From Fidelibacterota bacterium (GTDB taxonomy: Bacteria > Fidelibacterota > Marinisomatia > Marinisomatales > TCS56), in NCBI GenBank assembly GCA_013203115.1, contig JABMQW010000039.1:1-35610 (forward strand): 35,610 nt of DNA. The letters run 5' to 3'. The notes under the pieces were generated by a model. It searched no databases. It was not told where the DNA came from and saw only the letters and a program-made list of their open reading frames with translations. This document shows positions 8,546 to 15,986 of the stretch, piece by piece; the first letter of the stretch is position 1; each line of letters starts with the position of its first letter. Made by a program: the position numbers and the translations under genes.

Positions 8546-9109
8546 ATGAAGGTATTACAATCTACTAGATGGTGCTTGGTATTTCTGCTTGTAGTGTTAT
8601 GCTTCATGGGCTGTATCCGCTCTCTACATCCCCTGTATACCGAAGAGGATTTGGTGTTTTCAACAGATTTAATAGGTACCTGGATCGATAAGGAAAATAA
8701 TATATGGACATTTATCGCAGCAGGGGAAAACAGCTACAGCTTGATTTTTTCAGAAGAGGGTGAGCCGGCGCAATTTAAATCCCATTTAGTAAAATTGGGT
8801 GCCTATCTGTTTCTTGATACCTACCCCGAAGAACCCGGTATTAAAAATAGTTTTTACAATATGCATTTAATTGGAGCTCACCTATTTGCTAAAATGGAAA
8901 TATATCCCGATAGTTGTATCTATACTTTAATGGATCATGGCTGGCTTGAAAACACCTTAACCGATTCAAGTGCTAATTTGTCCTATGAAAAGATAGATGA
9001 CGCTATAATATTAACGGCCAATACCAAGGACTTGCAGGCCTTCTTTCTGAAATACGCAAATAATGCCCAGGCCTTCAAAGATACATCGATTTTGCGACGA
9101 CAGAGTTAA
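8546..9109 (+). CDS. Putative lipoprotein of unknown function
   Basis: 187-aa protein with an N-terminal signal (MKVLQSTRWCLVFLLVVLCFMGC) ending at Cys23. The FMGC sequence is a loose but plausible lipobox. The mature part is rich in short beta segments (DLIGTWIDKENNIWTFIAAG, then LFLDTYPEE), resembling lipocalin- or calycin-like proteins that begin with a G-T-W motif, but I do not recognise a family with confidence. The start chosen is ATG 8546, because a clear AAGGAAGG lies just before it (about 8534-8541); a TTG at 8516 in frame would add ten charged residues in front of the signal peptide and is unlikely. It lies 67 bases after the CBS gene and is followed by a 276-base non-coding stretch. 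Confidence 0.72.
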   Translation: MKVLQSTRWCLVFLLVVLCFMGCIRSLHPLYTEEDLVFSTDLIGTWIDKENNIWTFIAAGENSYSLIFSEEGEPAQFKSHLVKLGAYLFLDTYPEEPGIKNSFYNMHLIGAHLFAKMEIYPDSCIYTLMDHGWLENTLTDSSANLSYEKIDDAIILTANTKDLQAFFLKYANNAQAFKDTSILRRQS

Positions 9110-9113
9110 ATTG

Positions 9114-9195
9114 CCAATTGAATTCCAGGTGATAATTGTCACAATTCTATAAATCGTTCAATATATAATTTTGACCTGTATTCTAATTCAATTGG
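9114..9195. repeat. Nested inverted repeat in intergenic region
   Basis: An 11-base perfect inverted repeat (CCAATTGAATT at 9114-9124 and AATTCAATTGG at 9185-9195) encloses a second complementary pair (CAGGT at 9126-9130, ACCTG at 9174-9178) and a small odd palindrome (AATTGT-C-ACAATT, 9134-9146). It begins five bases after the lipoprotein stop codon. No U-run follows the right arm, so it is not a standard intrinsic terminator. It could be an RNA hairpin stabilising the upstream transcript, an operator, or a remnant of an element. The rest of 9110-9385 shows nothing else convincing. Confidence 0.6.
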
Positions 9196-9385
9196 TTCTT
9201 TAATTGGCATCGGTCAGATACAAAAGAAAAACCTGGGATCAATCTCATATTACCCCGAATAATAAATCAGCAAAATCAGTCCTAAAATAATGCAAGCTAA
9301 AGCAAAATTGCGAGTAGGATATTCACCAGATGCTGTCCTTGGCGGAGTTAGTAATCCGATTACATCATATTTCTAAAATTCAATC

Positions 9386-10417
9386 ATGTTTAAAAAATAT
9401 AGTGTATCTTTTTTAGTGCTCGCGCTATTTACCAGTACTCTAGTTGCCAAAAAATGGACAGTTCCTAATTTTGTGGCTGACACAGTTACGGTGGAGATTG
9501 CCGGTGATTCTTTATTCACATTAAGCTCCTTCCAATTTGTGAAGGATTACCGATCCGGACCAGGTCGTCTAATTGGAATTGATACTAAAAAGAAATGGTA
9601 TTATATCCCGGTTGATCAACATTATATACTCAAGATGCCGCTAGCGGATTTATGTAATTGGTATTTCAATGATTACTTGGCACCGTCCCAGGAGAGCCAT
9701 TTAATCATCGATAACTTGACCTATTGGGTTGATCGTAACACCGTCTTTTCCAAGGGCGCTAAGTTAAATGGGTATTCGCGTCTGGTGGATGAAAATGGAA
9801 CTGTAATCAAGGATTGGCAGTGGAATATACGATCTGACGCCAAAGGGAAATTAAAACCGGAAGAGCGAATGGGTTTATTGATAAAAACCTGGCTTGATCT
9901 ACAGAATCAAGTCCTTACCAATCCAGTACTCGATTTGCGAATTTCTCCCTTTCCCTATCGTCGGCAAATGATGGTCTGGTCTGATCTGGTCTTTTTGAAT
10001 GATGGCTATGTTGTTGATATGCGTTTGTCTTTGGATTTTCCGGTTGATGAAGTAGACCGGTATAGTCGCGGTATCCGCGGATTATATTATCGTCGATCAT
10101 CAATTCATGAATCGATTAGTTTCGGTGGCAAGGATAAACAATGGTATTTCCGCTTGAATGATAGCTGGCAAATCCGTACTGGGCTAACCGGGCGTTTTGG
10201 ATTTAACAGCATCAAAACGACCGAATATGAAGTGGTAGATTGGTGGAATATTTTTCTGGTTAATTTAAGTGGGAATTTCAGTGTCGAATATCGCCCGCGC
10301 TATTACCGCGGTATTTTTGCCGGATTAGGATTATACCAGCTTGTTAATGGCTTGCCGGAATTAATTGACCGTTTTGAAACCGGAGTATTGTTGACGATTG
10401 GAGTGAATCTGCCATGA
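9386..10417 (+). CDS. Secreted protein of unknown function, outer-membrane operon
   Basis: 343-aa protein with a signal peptide (about 1-21, MFKKYSVSFLVLALFTSTLVA). I do not recognise the family. Residues about 30-190 look like a soluble domain with alternating strands (KKKWYYIPVDQHYILKMPL). Residues about 200-343 are a series of amphipathic strands rich in Tyr, Trp and Arg (VEYRPRYYRGIFAGLGLY; FETGVLLTIGVNLP), suggesting a small barrel or an outer-membrane-associated sheet. Its stop codon overlaps the start of the TonB receptor gene (ATGA at 10414-10417), so the two should be translated together. The context suggests a surface or periplasmic accessory of the receptor. Confidence 0.7.
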   Translation: MFKKYSVSFLVLALFTSTLVAKKWTVPNFVADTVTVEIAGDSLFTLSSFQFVKDYRSGPGRLIGIDTKKKWYYIPVDQHYILKMPLADLCNWYFNDYLAPSQESHLIIDNLTYWVDRNTVFSKGAKLNGYSRLVDENGTVIKDWQWNIRSDAKGKLKPEERMGLLIKTWLDLQNQVLTNPVLDLRISPFPYRRQMMVWSDLVFLNDGYVVDMRLSLDFPVDEVDRYSRGIRGLYYRRSSIHESISFGGKDKQWYFRLNDSWQIRTGLTGRFGFNSIKTTEYEVVDWWNIFLVNLSGNFSVEYRPRYYRGIFAGLGLYQLVNGLPELIDRFETGVLLTIGVNLP

Positions 10418-12732
10418 GGATCTGGTTGGTAATTGGTCTTTCGTTGATGGGCCTCCTGCGGGGTGCCAATTTGAGTGGCTATGTAGCAGACCGGGAGACA
10501 GGTGAAACGATAATAGGAGTTAACGTAATTATTGATGGTTCTAATTATGGCGCCTCAACCGACCGGAACGGTTTTTTCACGGTCACTGGCATATCAGTCG
10601 GCGAATATACTCTTCGATTTTCACATATTGCTTACCAGTTAGTATCGCAGAAAGTGAATGTGGGGCGATCTGATAAATTTTTAGGGACGGTCCTATTGGA
10701 TCAGGCTGCAATCCAGGGTGAATCGATTACCGTTACTGCCAATCGCGGAAAGATAATCAAACGGGATATGGATATTTCCGGTTTTGAAGTCGATCCGGTG
10801 GTATTGCGCGAAGTACCAACCCTGGGAAGGGATGTATTCCGCTTAGTACAGTATTCACCTAGTACCACCATATCTGACCCTATGTCACCTTTATATTATG
10901 TGCGCGGTAGTGACCCGGGCGAAAACCTGGTTCAATTAGATGGGATGACGATTTATAATCCCCAGCACATGCTCAGTTTACAAGCCATTTTCAATCCCTA
11001 TGCTATCAAGAGCATTGAAATGCTGGTAGGTGGTTACGACGCCGAATTCGGGGGACGTAATTCATCAATACTGTATATTTCTTCCCGGGAAGGCCATCAG
11101 GATGAGGTGAAGGGTGAATTCAAACCTTCCACGTCAGGATTTAAAGGGGCCATTGAATTTCCGGTGTCTGGTGGTGGAACTGCCATGCTGTCGGGCCGAG
11201 TTTTAACTTCATTGGTAAACCGGGTTTTAATGAATATGCCCAATTATATGGGTGATTTCAATGGTGCCTGGCAAAAAACGATTGGCAAGACTAAAGTTCG
11301 TGTATCGACCTTTTATGCCCGGGATTATATGGATTATGATTTCCACCGCTTCAGTATCTATTTTACTCAACCGTACATGAAGGATTATAGTTTTGGATTC
11401 CTGTCCGACGCCACTAATCTGGCTCTTGGAGTAAAAACCCGCTCCATCTTAATACCCAGCCTGGTAGCGGAAACCCATTGCTATTTCTCCCGTTTCAGCG
11501 TGGATAATAAAAATTTCTTCAGCTTCAGTGCTTACGATTCAATCAATAACGTGGATGTTGTTCTGAAATATACTACCCGCATAATAAACCGTATTTCGGA
11601 TTTTACAACAAAAGCAAACCTGACTTATTTTACGGTTTTCAATCAAACATTGAAATTAGGTGTCGAGAATAATCAGTATAATTTTTATAATGATACCGGA
11701 ATTTTCAGTAACCAGTCATCGATTACTGATTTGTCTTCTGCTCTGTTGTCTTTTTATTTGCAGGATAAAATCGCTCTGGGAGCGCTATTGTTGAAATTTG
11801 GTATACGCCAAGCGCGTTTTCAATCTGCATCAAAATGGCGCAGTGAACCACGAGCTTCATTTGCTTTAAAATTGGGTAATACAACAATCAAGGGCGCCTG
11901 GGGTCGCTATCATCAATATATTGCTACAATGAATACTCAGGATGTTGAGATTAGCCAGTACCTGGATTATTATTATCCCTTAATTGATAAAGTGCCATTG
12001 ACTTCTCTGCATTACATCCTAAGTATGGAAGGTAAGTTTATAAGGCAGTTAAATTATTCGTTATCGGCTTATTTCAAAGAATTACCGGTTCTTTACCGTT
12101 TCGATTATAATTCATCTTCCGCTTCTATTTTCGCTTATAATGCAGGATTAGAACAGGGCAGTGGTGAAGCTTATGGTGCAGAGTTTTTAGTACGCGGAAA
12201 CTGGAAACGTCTTTCTGGTTGGACCAGTTATTCCTGGTCGCGCTCAACCCGCAATTATCCCTCAATACAAGCTGGGAAATCATTCCTGTTTGACGGTGAT
12301 CAAACCCATAATTTAAAGGCTGTATTGCTATTTAAATTGACCGATGATATTACTGCCAGTACAACAATAAAAATTACTTCCGGATTTCCCCGCACCTGGG
12401 AAACCGGAAATTTCAATCATTATACCTATGATCCTCTGGCAAATTCAGTCGGTGTTTTTCCTGAGCCATATACGCCTGATAAAAATAATGTCCGCTATCC
12501 CGCGCGGGTTGCCTGGGATATCGGTTGGAAGAAAAAATTACGAGGTGGCTTTGGATATTATCTGGCGGAGTACATCGGTTCCGATGAAGCTTATTTTACT
12601 TTGTCAATCCAGAACCTGCTGTTTCTCCGACGTAATCCGTACATGTATGTCTATATTCCGGAATATGGTCATTATGGTTTTGATATTGCTTATTTTCCTA
12701 TGGTCAGTGCAGGGTACAGTATCAAATTTTAG
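10414..12732 (+). CDS. TonB-dependent receptor with carboxypeptidase-regulatory-like N-terminal domain
   Basis: 772-aa outer-membrane receptor. After a signal peptide (about 1-17), a CarboxypepD_reg-like beta-sandwich (about 20-100; NLSGYVADRETGETIIGVNV, then TDRNGFFTVTGI) precedes the plug domain (about 125-235), whose hallmarks are YVRGSDPGENLVQLDGM and IKSIEMLVGGYDAEFGGR. The remaining roughly 530 residues form the barrel, ending on the aromatic terminus YSIKF expected by the BAM complex. This architecture is typical of FCB-group nutrient receptors. No SusD homologue is adjacent; instead a DUF4249-like lipoprotein follows after 12 bases. Substrate unknown; energised import of a metal complex, peptide or oligosaccharide is the family expectation. 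Confidence 0.9.
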   Translation: MRIWLVIGLSLMGLLRGANLSGYVADRETGETIIGVNVIIDGSNYGASTDRNGFFTVTGISVGEYTLRFSHIAYQLVSQKVNVGRSDKFLGTVLLDQAAIQGESITVTANRGKIIKRDMDISGFEVDPVVLREVPTLGRDVFRLVQYSPSTTISDPMSPLYYVRGSDPGENLVQLDGMTIYNPQHMLSLQAIFNPYAIKSIEMLVGGYDAEFGGRNSSILYISSREGHQDEVKGEFKPSTSGFKGAIEFPVSGGGTAMLSGRVLTSLVNRVLMNMPNYMGDFNGAWQKTIGKTKVRVSTFYARDYMDYDFHRFSIYFTQPYMKDYSFGFLSDATNLALGVKTRSILIPSLVAETHCYFSRFSVDNKNFFSFSAYDSINNVDVVLKYTTRIINRISDFTTKANLTYFTVFNQTLKLGVENNQYNFYNDTGIFSNQSSITDLSSALLSFYLQDKIALGALLLKFGIRQARFQSASKWRSEPRASFALKLGNTTIKGAWGRYHQYIATMNTQDVEISQYLDYYYPLIDKVPLTSLHYILSMEGKFIRQLNYSLSAYFKELPVLYRFDYNSSSASIFAYNAGLEQGSGEAYGAEFLVRGNWKRLSGWTSYSWSRSTRNYPSIQAGKSFLFDGDQTHNLKAVLLFKLTDDITASTTIKITSGFPRTWETGNFNHYTYDPLANSVGVFPEPYTPDKNNVRYPARVAWDIGWKKKLRGGFGYYLAEYIGSDEAYFTLSIQNLLFLRRNPYMYVYIPEYGHYGFDIAYFPMVSAGYSIKF

Positions 12733-12744
12733 GATCATGAAAAT

Positions 12745-13503
12745 ATGTTGAACAGAAAAATTATTTTGCTTGTTATGCTTATAATAATTAGCTGCGATTT
12801 GCCCCAGGATCCTGGTCCAATGCCCACGGAAATCATAGCGCAAAAATTTGAACCGGGGCATAATGTATTCGGCGTTTTATGTAATGACGGCCAGCCCGGT
12901 ACGTCATTTCTGCATGTTGAACGCGCCTGGGAAACAGAGGAGCTGACCGAGGAATTTGATGCCTTTATCAGGAATGCGACGGTAACTATTTTTATCGATT
13001 CAGCAGAATGGGATTTTACCTACATGATTGACACTGTCCACAATGAAATTTATACCAATCCCGGATTTCTGCCCCTGTCAGGGACAGAATATGGTTTGAT
13101 TATCGAATCCCCGGAGCTGCCAACCCTCACTGGTACGGTTGTGATTCCTGAAAAACCGGCGGTGGATAGCTCCAGCATAAAAATTGAGAATAATTATATT
13201 AAGTTTTCGTTGGCTGCTGCTGGTTCAATCAGGATGTACGATATTTATGTATTTTCTGAGCTAGATGTGATTGATCAGCGCTTGATCAGTAACGGAGATG
13301 CCATGGAAGTTAAAATGGATTTAAGTGAATTAGGGGGAGTCCCTAATTTGATATTTATCTATGGCTATGAATCAAATCTGGCGGCCTATCAGACCAGTCC
13401 CTCGACTATTAAACCCCAGACTTACCACGAAACAGTGATTACGGTGGACGGCGGTTATGGGTGCTTTGGGGCGGTATCAGTAATCAGTATTGCATTGGAT
13501 TGA
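12745..13503 (+). CDS. DUF4249-like surface lipoprotein
   Basis: 252-aa protein with a lipoprotein signal (MLNRKIILLVMLIIISC, lipid-modified Cys17). The mature region has the order of features seen in DUF4249 proteins: an initial strand leading into a short ridge, NATVTIFIDS, a G-x-x-Y-x-L-I-I segment (LSGTEYGLIIESPELP) and a proline-rich link (VVIPEKPAVDSSSI), then a final Gly-Cys-Phe-Gly segment near the C-terminus (YGCFGAVSV). Such lipoproteins are encoded beside TonB receptors in Bacteroidetes and are thought to be accessory surface proteins. The position directly after the receptor gene supports this. The family call rests on pattern rather than a database match. Confidence 0.6.
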   Translation: MLNRKIILLVMLIIISCDLPQDPGPMPTEIIAQKFEPGHNVFGVLCNDGQPGTSFLHVERAWETEELTEEFDAFIRNATVTIFIDSAEWDFTYMIDTVHNEIYTNPGFLPLSGTEYGLIIESPELPTLTGTVVIPEKPAVDSSSIKIENNYIKFSLAAAGSIRMYDIYVFSELDVIDQRLISNGDAMEVKMDLSELGGVPNLIFIYGYESNLAAYQTSPSTIKPQTYHETVITVDGGYGCFGAVSVISIALD

Positions 13504-13551
13504 GTTGATTGAACAATTGAAATGATTTAATAGAATTAGAGGTACACAACA

Positions 13552-14415
13552 ATGATCGGAATCTGGATAGGCATAATCACAGGGATTATAATTTTATTAA
13601 TGGTAAGTTTATCAAGGGTTTATCGTACACCAATAACCCCACACACTAATACACCCGGTAAATATGATATTGATTTCCAGGAGATTCATTTTCCTACACA
13701 GAATGCTCGTAAATTATACGGCTGGTGGATTCCTGATCGTAAAGCAAGAATGGAACGTTTACCGACTATCATCCTGATTCATGGTTGGTCGCGTAATGTG
13801 GAACGAATGCTGCCTTACATTCGCAATTTGCATGGTCGTGGGTATAATCTGCTGGCTTTTGACGCTCGCCACCATGGCAGTAGCGATCAGGATACATTTT
13901 CTTCAATGTTGAAATTCGCCGAGGATATAACTGCTGCAGTAGATTTTATATCGCAAAAAGAGAGTGTTGATCCTGATTTAATCGGGGTGTTGGGGTTGTC
14001 GATTGGTGGTGCCGGTACAATTTATGCGGCGGCTCACGATGACCGGATAAAAGCCGCTGTTACCGTAGGAGCATTTGCTCATCCGGCGGAAGTGATGAAG
14101 CTGGAATTTTCCCGGCGTCATTTTCCCTATTTACCATTTATCTGGTTGTTTTTTAAATATATGGAATTCCGGATCGGTGCAAAGTTTGATGAAATAGCTC
14201 CCGTTAACAATATTTCCATAGTCAAGGCCCATATTCTGCTAATTCACGGACAAAATGATCAGACCGTACCGGTGGAACAGGGTGAGCATTTGTATGCTGT
14301 TTCCAATCTGGATAAAACCGAGTTCTGGTTACAGCCGAACCGGGGCCATTCCGATTGTCATCGGGAAACCGGATTTTGGGACAGAATAGATAACTTTTTT
14401 AAGACAGCCTTTTAA
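13552..14415 (+). CDS. Alpha/beta hydrolase, membrane-anchored
   Basis: 287-aa serine hydrolase of the alpha/beta fold. An N-terminal hydrophobic segment (about 3-22) should anchor it in the inner membrane. The oxyanion turn is ILIHGWSRN, the nucleophile elbow is GLSIGG, the acid is probably the Asp of IHGQNDQTVP, and the His is that of NRGHSDCH. These are in the normal order and spacing of the BAAT/acyl-CoA thioesterase and dienelactone-hydrolase-like groups, but the substrate cannot be inferred. A weak GAGG precedes the ATG by about 12 bases. It is separated by 48 bases from the lipoprotein gene and followed by a palindrome-rich gap. Confidence 0.85.
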   Translation: MIGIWIGIITGIIILLMVSLSRVYRTPITPHTNTPGKYDIDFQEIHFPTQNARKLYGWWIPDRKARMERLPTIILIHGWSRNVERMLPYIRNLHGRGYNLLAFDARHHGSSDQDTFSSMLKFAEDITAAVDFISQKESVDPDLIGVLGLSIGGAGTIYAAAHDDRIKAAVTVGAFAHPAEVMKLEFSRRHFPYLPFIWLFFKYMEFRIGAKFDEIAPVNNISIVKAHILLIHGQNDQTVPVEQGEHLYAVSNLDKTEFWLQPNRGHSDCHRETGFWDRIDNFFKTAF

Positions 14416-14426
14416 GGATGCCAATT

Positions 14427-14452
14427 CGTTGCAACGCTCCGGCGTTGTAACG
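14427..14452. repeat. Short hairpin in intergenic gap
   Basis: Inverted repeat with 11-base arms (CGTTGCAACGC and GCGTTGTAACG) around the loop TCCG, with one position pairing only as G-U in RNA. It starts 12 bases after the hydrolase stop codon and lacks a following U-run. It may act as a transcript-end stem or belong to the same group of intergenic repeats as the palindrome at 14536-14568. Confidence 0.6.
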
Positions 14453-14535
14453 ATAAAGAAGTATTGTCACCCTGAGCTTGTCCCGATTAAAGTGCCAGCC
14501 ACTTACCTAACCTATCATTAACCTTGCGAATCATT

Positions 14536-14568
14536 AACTTTGCGAAGGTTCCAAACCTTCGCAAAGTT
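14536..14568. repeat. Perfect 15-base palindromic repeat
   Basis: Arms of 15 bases (AACTTTGCGAAGGTT and AACCTTCGCAAAGTT) are exactly complementary around a three-base spacer CCA. Partial copies of the same word lie nearby (CCTTGCGAA at 14522-14530 and ACTTTCGCAA at 14597-14606), so the gap 14416-14668 looks like a small repeat cluster of the REP or MITE-remnant kind rather than a promoter region. No U-run follows. Confidence 0.75.
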
Positions 14569-14668
14569 TTAACTTGGATTACGATGGGCAGGTAAAACTT
14601 TCGCAATGTTTTAGATTCTTACAATATATTAGTTACTCCATTCCCTCGATCCGCTTTAAATTTGGTCT

Positions 14669-15982
14669 GTGGGCAGTTTGATCCTGGGAAAATATAGATA
14701 CTTAAAGACGATCATTTTGGTGATTGCCATCGCGGTTGCTGTGGCAGGTGGGCAGGAATTCCGGTACAGCAAAATCTATCCTGTTCCCGATCTATCCTTT
14801 TATCCCGGCGTGTTAACTGGTCTTGATATTCTCCAACAGATGGATTTCGAACCGTTGCAAGGGAAACGAATTGCCATTTTGTGTAATCAAACCGCCGTCA
14901 ATCATAACGGTGAACACCTGCTCGATTTTATCAATAGTCAATGGGACATTACCGTAAAAACAATATTTACACCTGAACACGGATTATTCGGAAGGCAAAA
15001 TGAGGATGTCCGGTTGTCTGGTAAAGAGGATACGGATCCCGTGACTGGAGCCCGGATAATCAATTTATTCGGTCGCTATGTGATTCCCCCCAAATGGACC
15101 CTTACCGATGTGGATGTGATTCTGGTTGATATTGCCGATCCGGGAGTCCGTTATTTCACCTACGTTACGACCATAACCAAGATGATGGAGACCGCCAGTC
15201 GCCTGGAAATACCGGTAATTGTGCTGGACCGACCTAATCCGATCCGCGGCGATATAATGAATGGCCCGGTTGTCCGGACCGCCTACCAATCCTTTGTTGG
15301 CTATCACCTGGTCCCGATTCGGCATGGTTTAACGGTGGGTGAATACGCGTTGATGATCAATGAAATGGGCTGGGTTAAGAATCTGGCGCGGGTAGATCTG
15401 ACCGTAATTCCAATGGTGAACTGGCAGCGCGATATGTGGTACGATCAAACGGGGTTGCCCTGGGTACCGCCGGCGCCGGATTTTGACACACTAATCACTA
15501 ATCTGGTTTATACTGGTACTGCCTTATTTGAAGGTACCAATCTTAGTGTGGGGAAAGGGACTGACAAGCCTTTTTATCGGGTAGGTGCCCCCTGGATTGC
15601 CGGCTTGTATTTCTATCAGGTACTGGAGCGCCAGGAACTGCCTGGAGTCAAATTTAAAGCAGTCAGTTTTACCCCCCATCAAACACATTCATCCGCTGAG
15701 ATTCCCGCCTATCTGGGCCAGACTTGTAATGGAGTGGAAATCGAGATCATTGATCGCGAAACATTTGATCCATTATTGACCGCCGTTACAATAATCATAT
15801 TAACTGAACAGCTATACCCACGACAATTCAGTTGGAATGGCGATTATATTGATAAGTTGTTTGGATATGATTTGCTGCGCACTTTCGTCGCCCAAAAAAA
15901 ACAACCGGAATACTTACCGGGCCGTTGGACCCATGATGTGATCCGCTTCAGCGAGTTCCGTAAGCGATTCCTGCTATATTGA
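14669..15982 (+). CDS. namZ: Exo-beta-N-acetylmuramidase NamZ-type (DUF1343)
   Basis: 437-aa exported protein of the DUF1343 family, whose characterised member NamZ releases N-acetylmuramic acid from the non-reducing end of peptidoglycan fragments. Family signatures are clear: TIFTPEHGLFGRQ, DIADPGVRYFTYVTTI, VLDRPNPIRGD, PIRHGLTVGEYA, and TGTALFEGTNLSVGKGTDKPF followed by GAPW. A hydrophobic N-terminal segment (about 13-28) should act as signal peptide or anchor. The start is uncertain: GTG 14669 is used, but TTG 14678 would leave the same signal. Neither has a good ribosome site. The next gene starts four bases after the stop, indicating co-expression. Role: peptidoglycan recycling or scavenging. 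Confidence 0.88.
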   Translation: MGSLILGKYRYLKTIILVIAIAVAVAGGQEFRYSKIYPVPDLSFYPGVLTGLDILQQMDFEPLQGKRIAILCNQTAVNHNGEHLLDFINSQWDITVKTIFTPEHGLFGRQNEDVRLSGKEDTDPVTGARIINLFGRYVIPPKWTLTDVDVILVDIADPGVRYFTYVTTITKMMETASRLEIPVIVLDRPNPIRGDIMNGPVVRTAYQSFVGYHLVPIRHGLTVGEYALMINEMGWVKNLARVDLTVIPMVNWQRDMWYDQTGLPWVPPAPDFDTLITNLVYTGTALFEGTNLSVGKGTDKPFYRVGAPWIAGLYFYQVLERQELPGVKFKAVSFTPHQTHSSAEIPAYLGQTCNGVEIEIIDRETFDPLLTAVTIIILTEQLYPRQFSWNGDYIDKLFGYDLLRTFVAQKKQPEYLPGRWTHDVIRFSEFRKRFLLY

Positions 15983-15986
15983 TACT

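Noticed and set aside
9290-9376. A 28-codon frame with ATG at 9290 upstream of the outer-membrane operon.
   Set aside because: No ribosome site, no recognisable pattern and the length is within chance.
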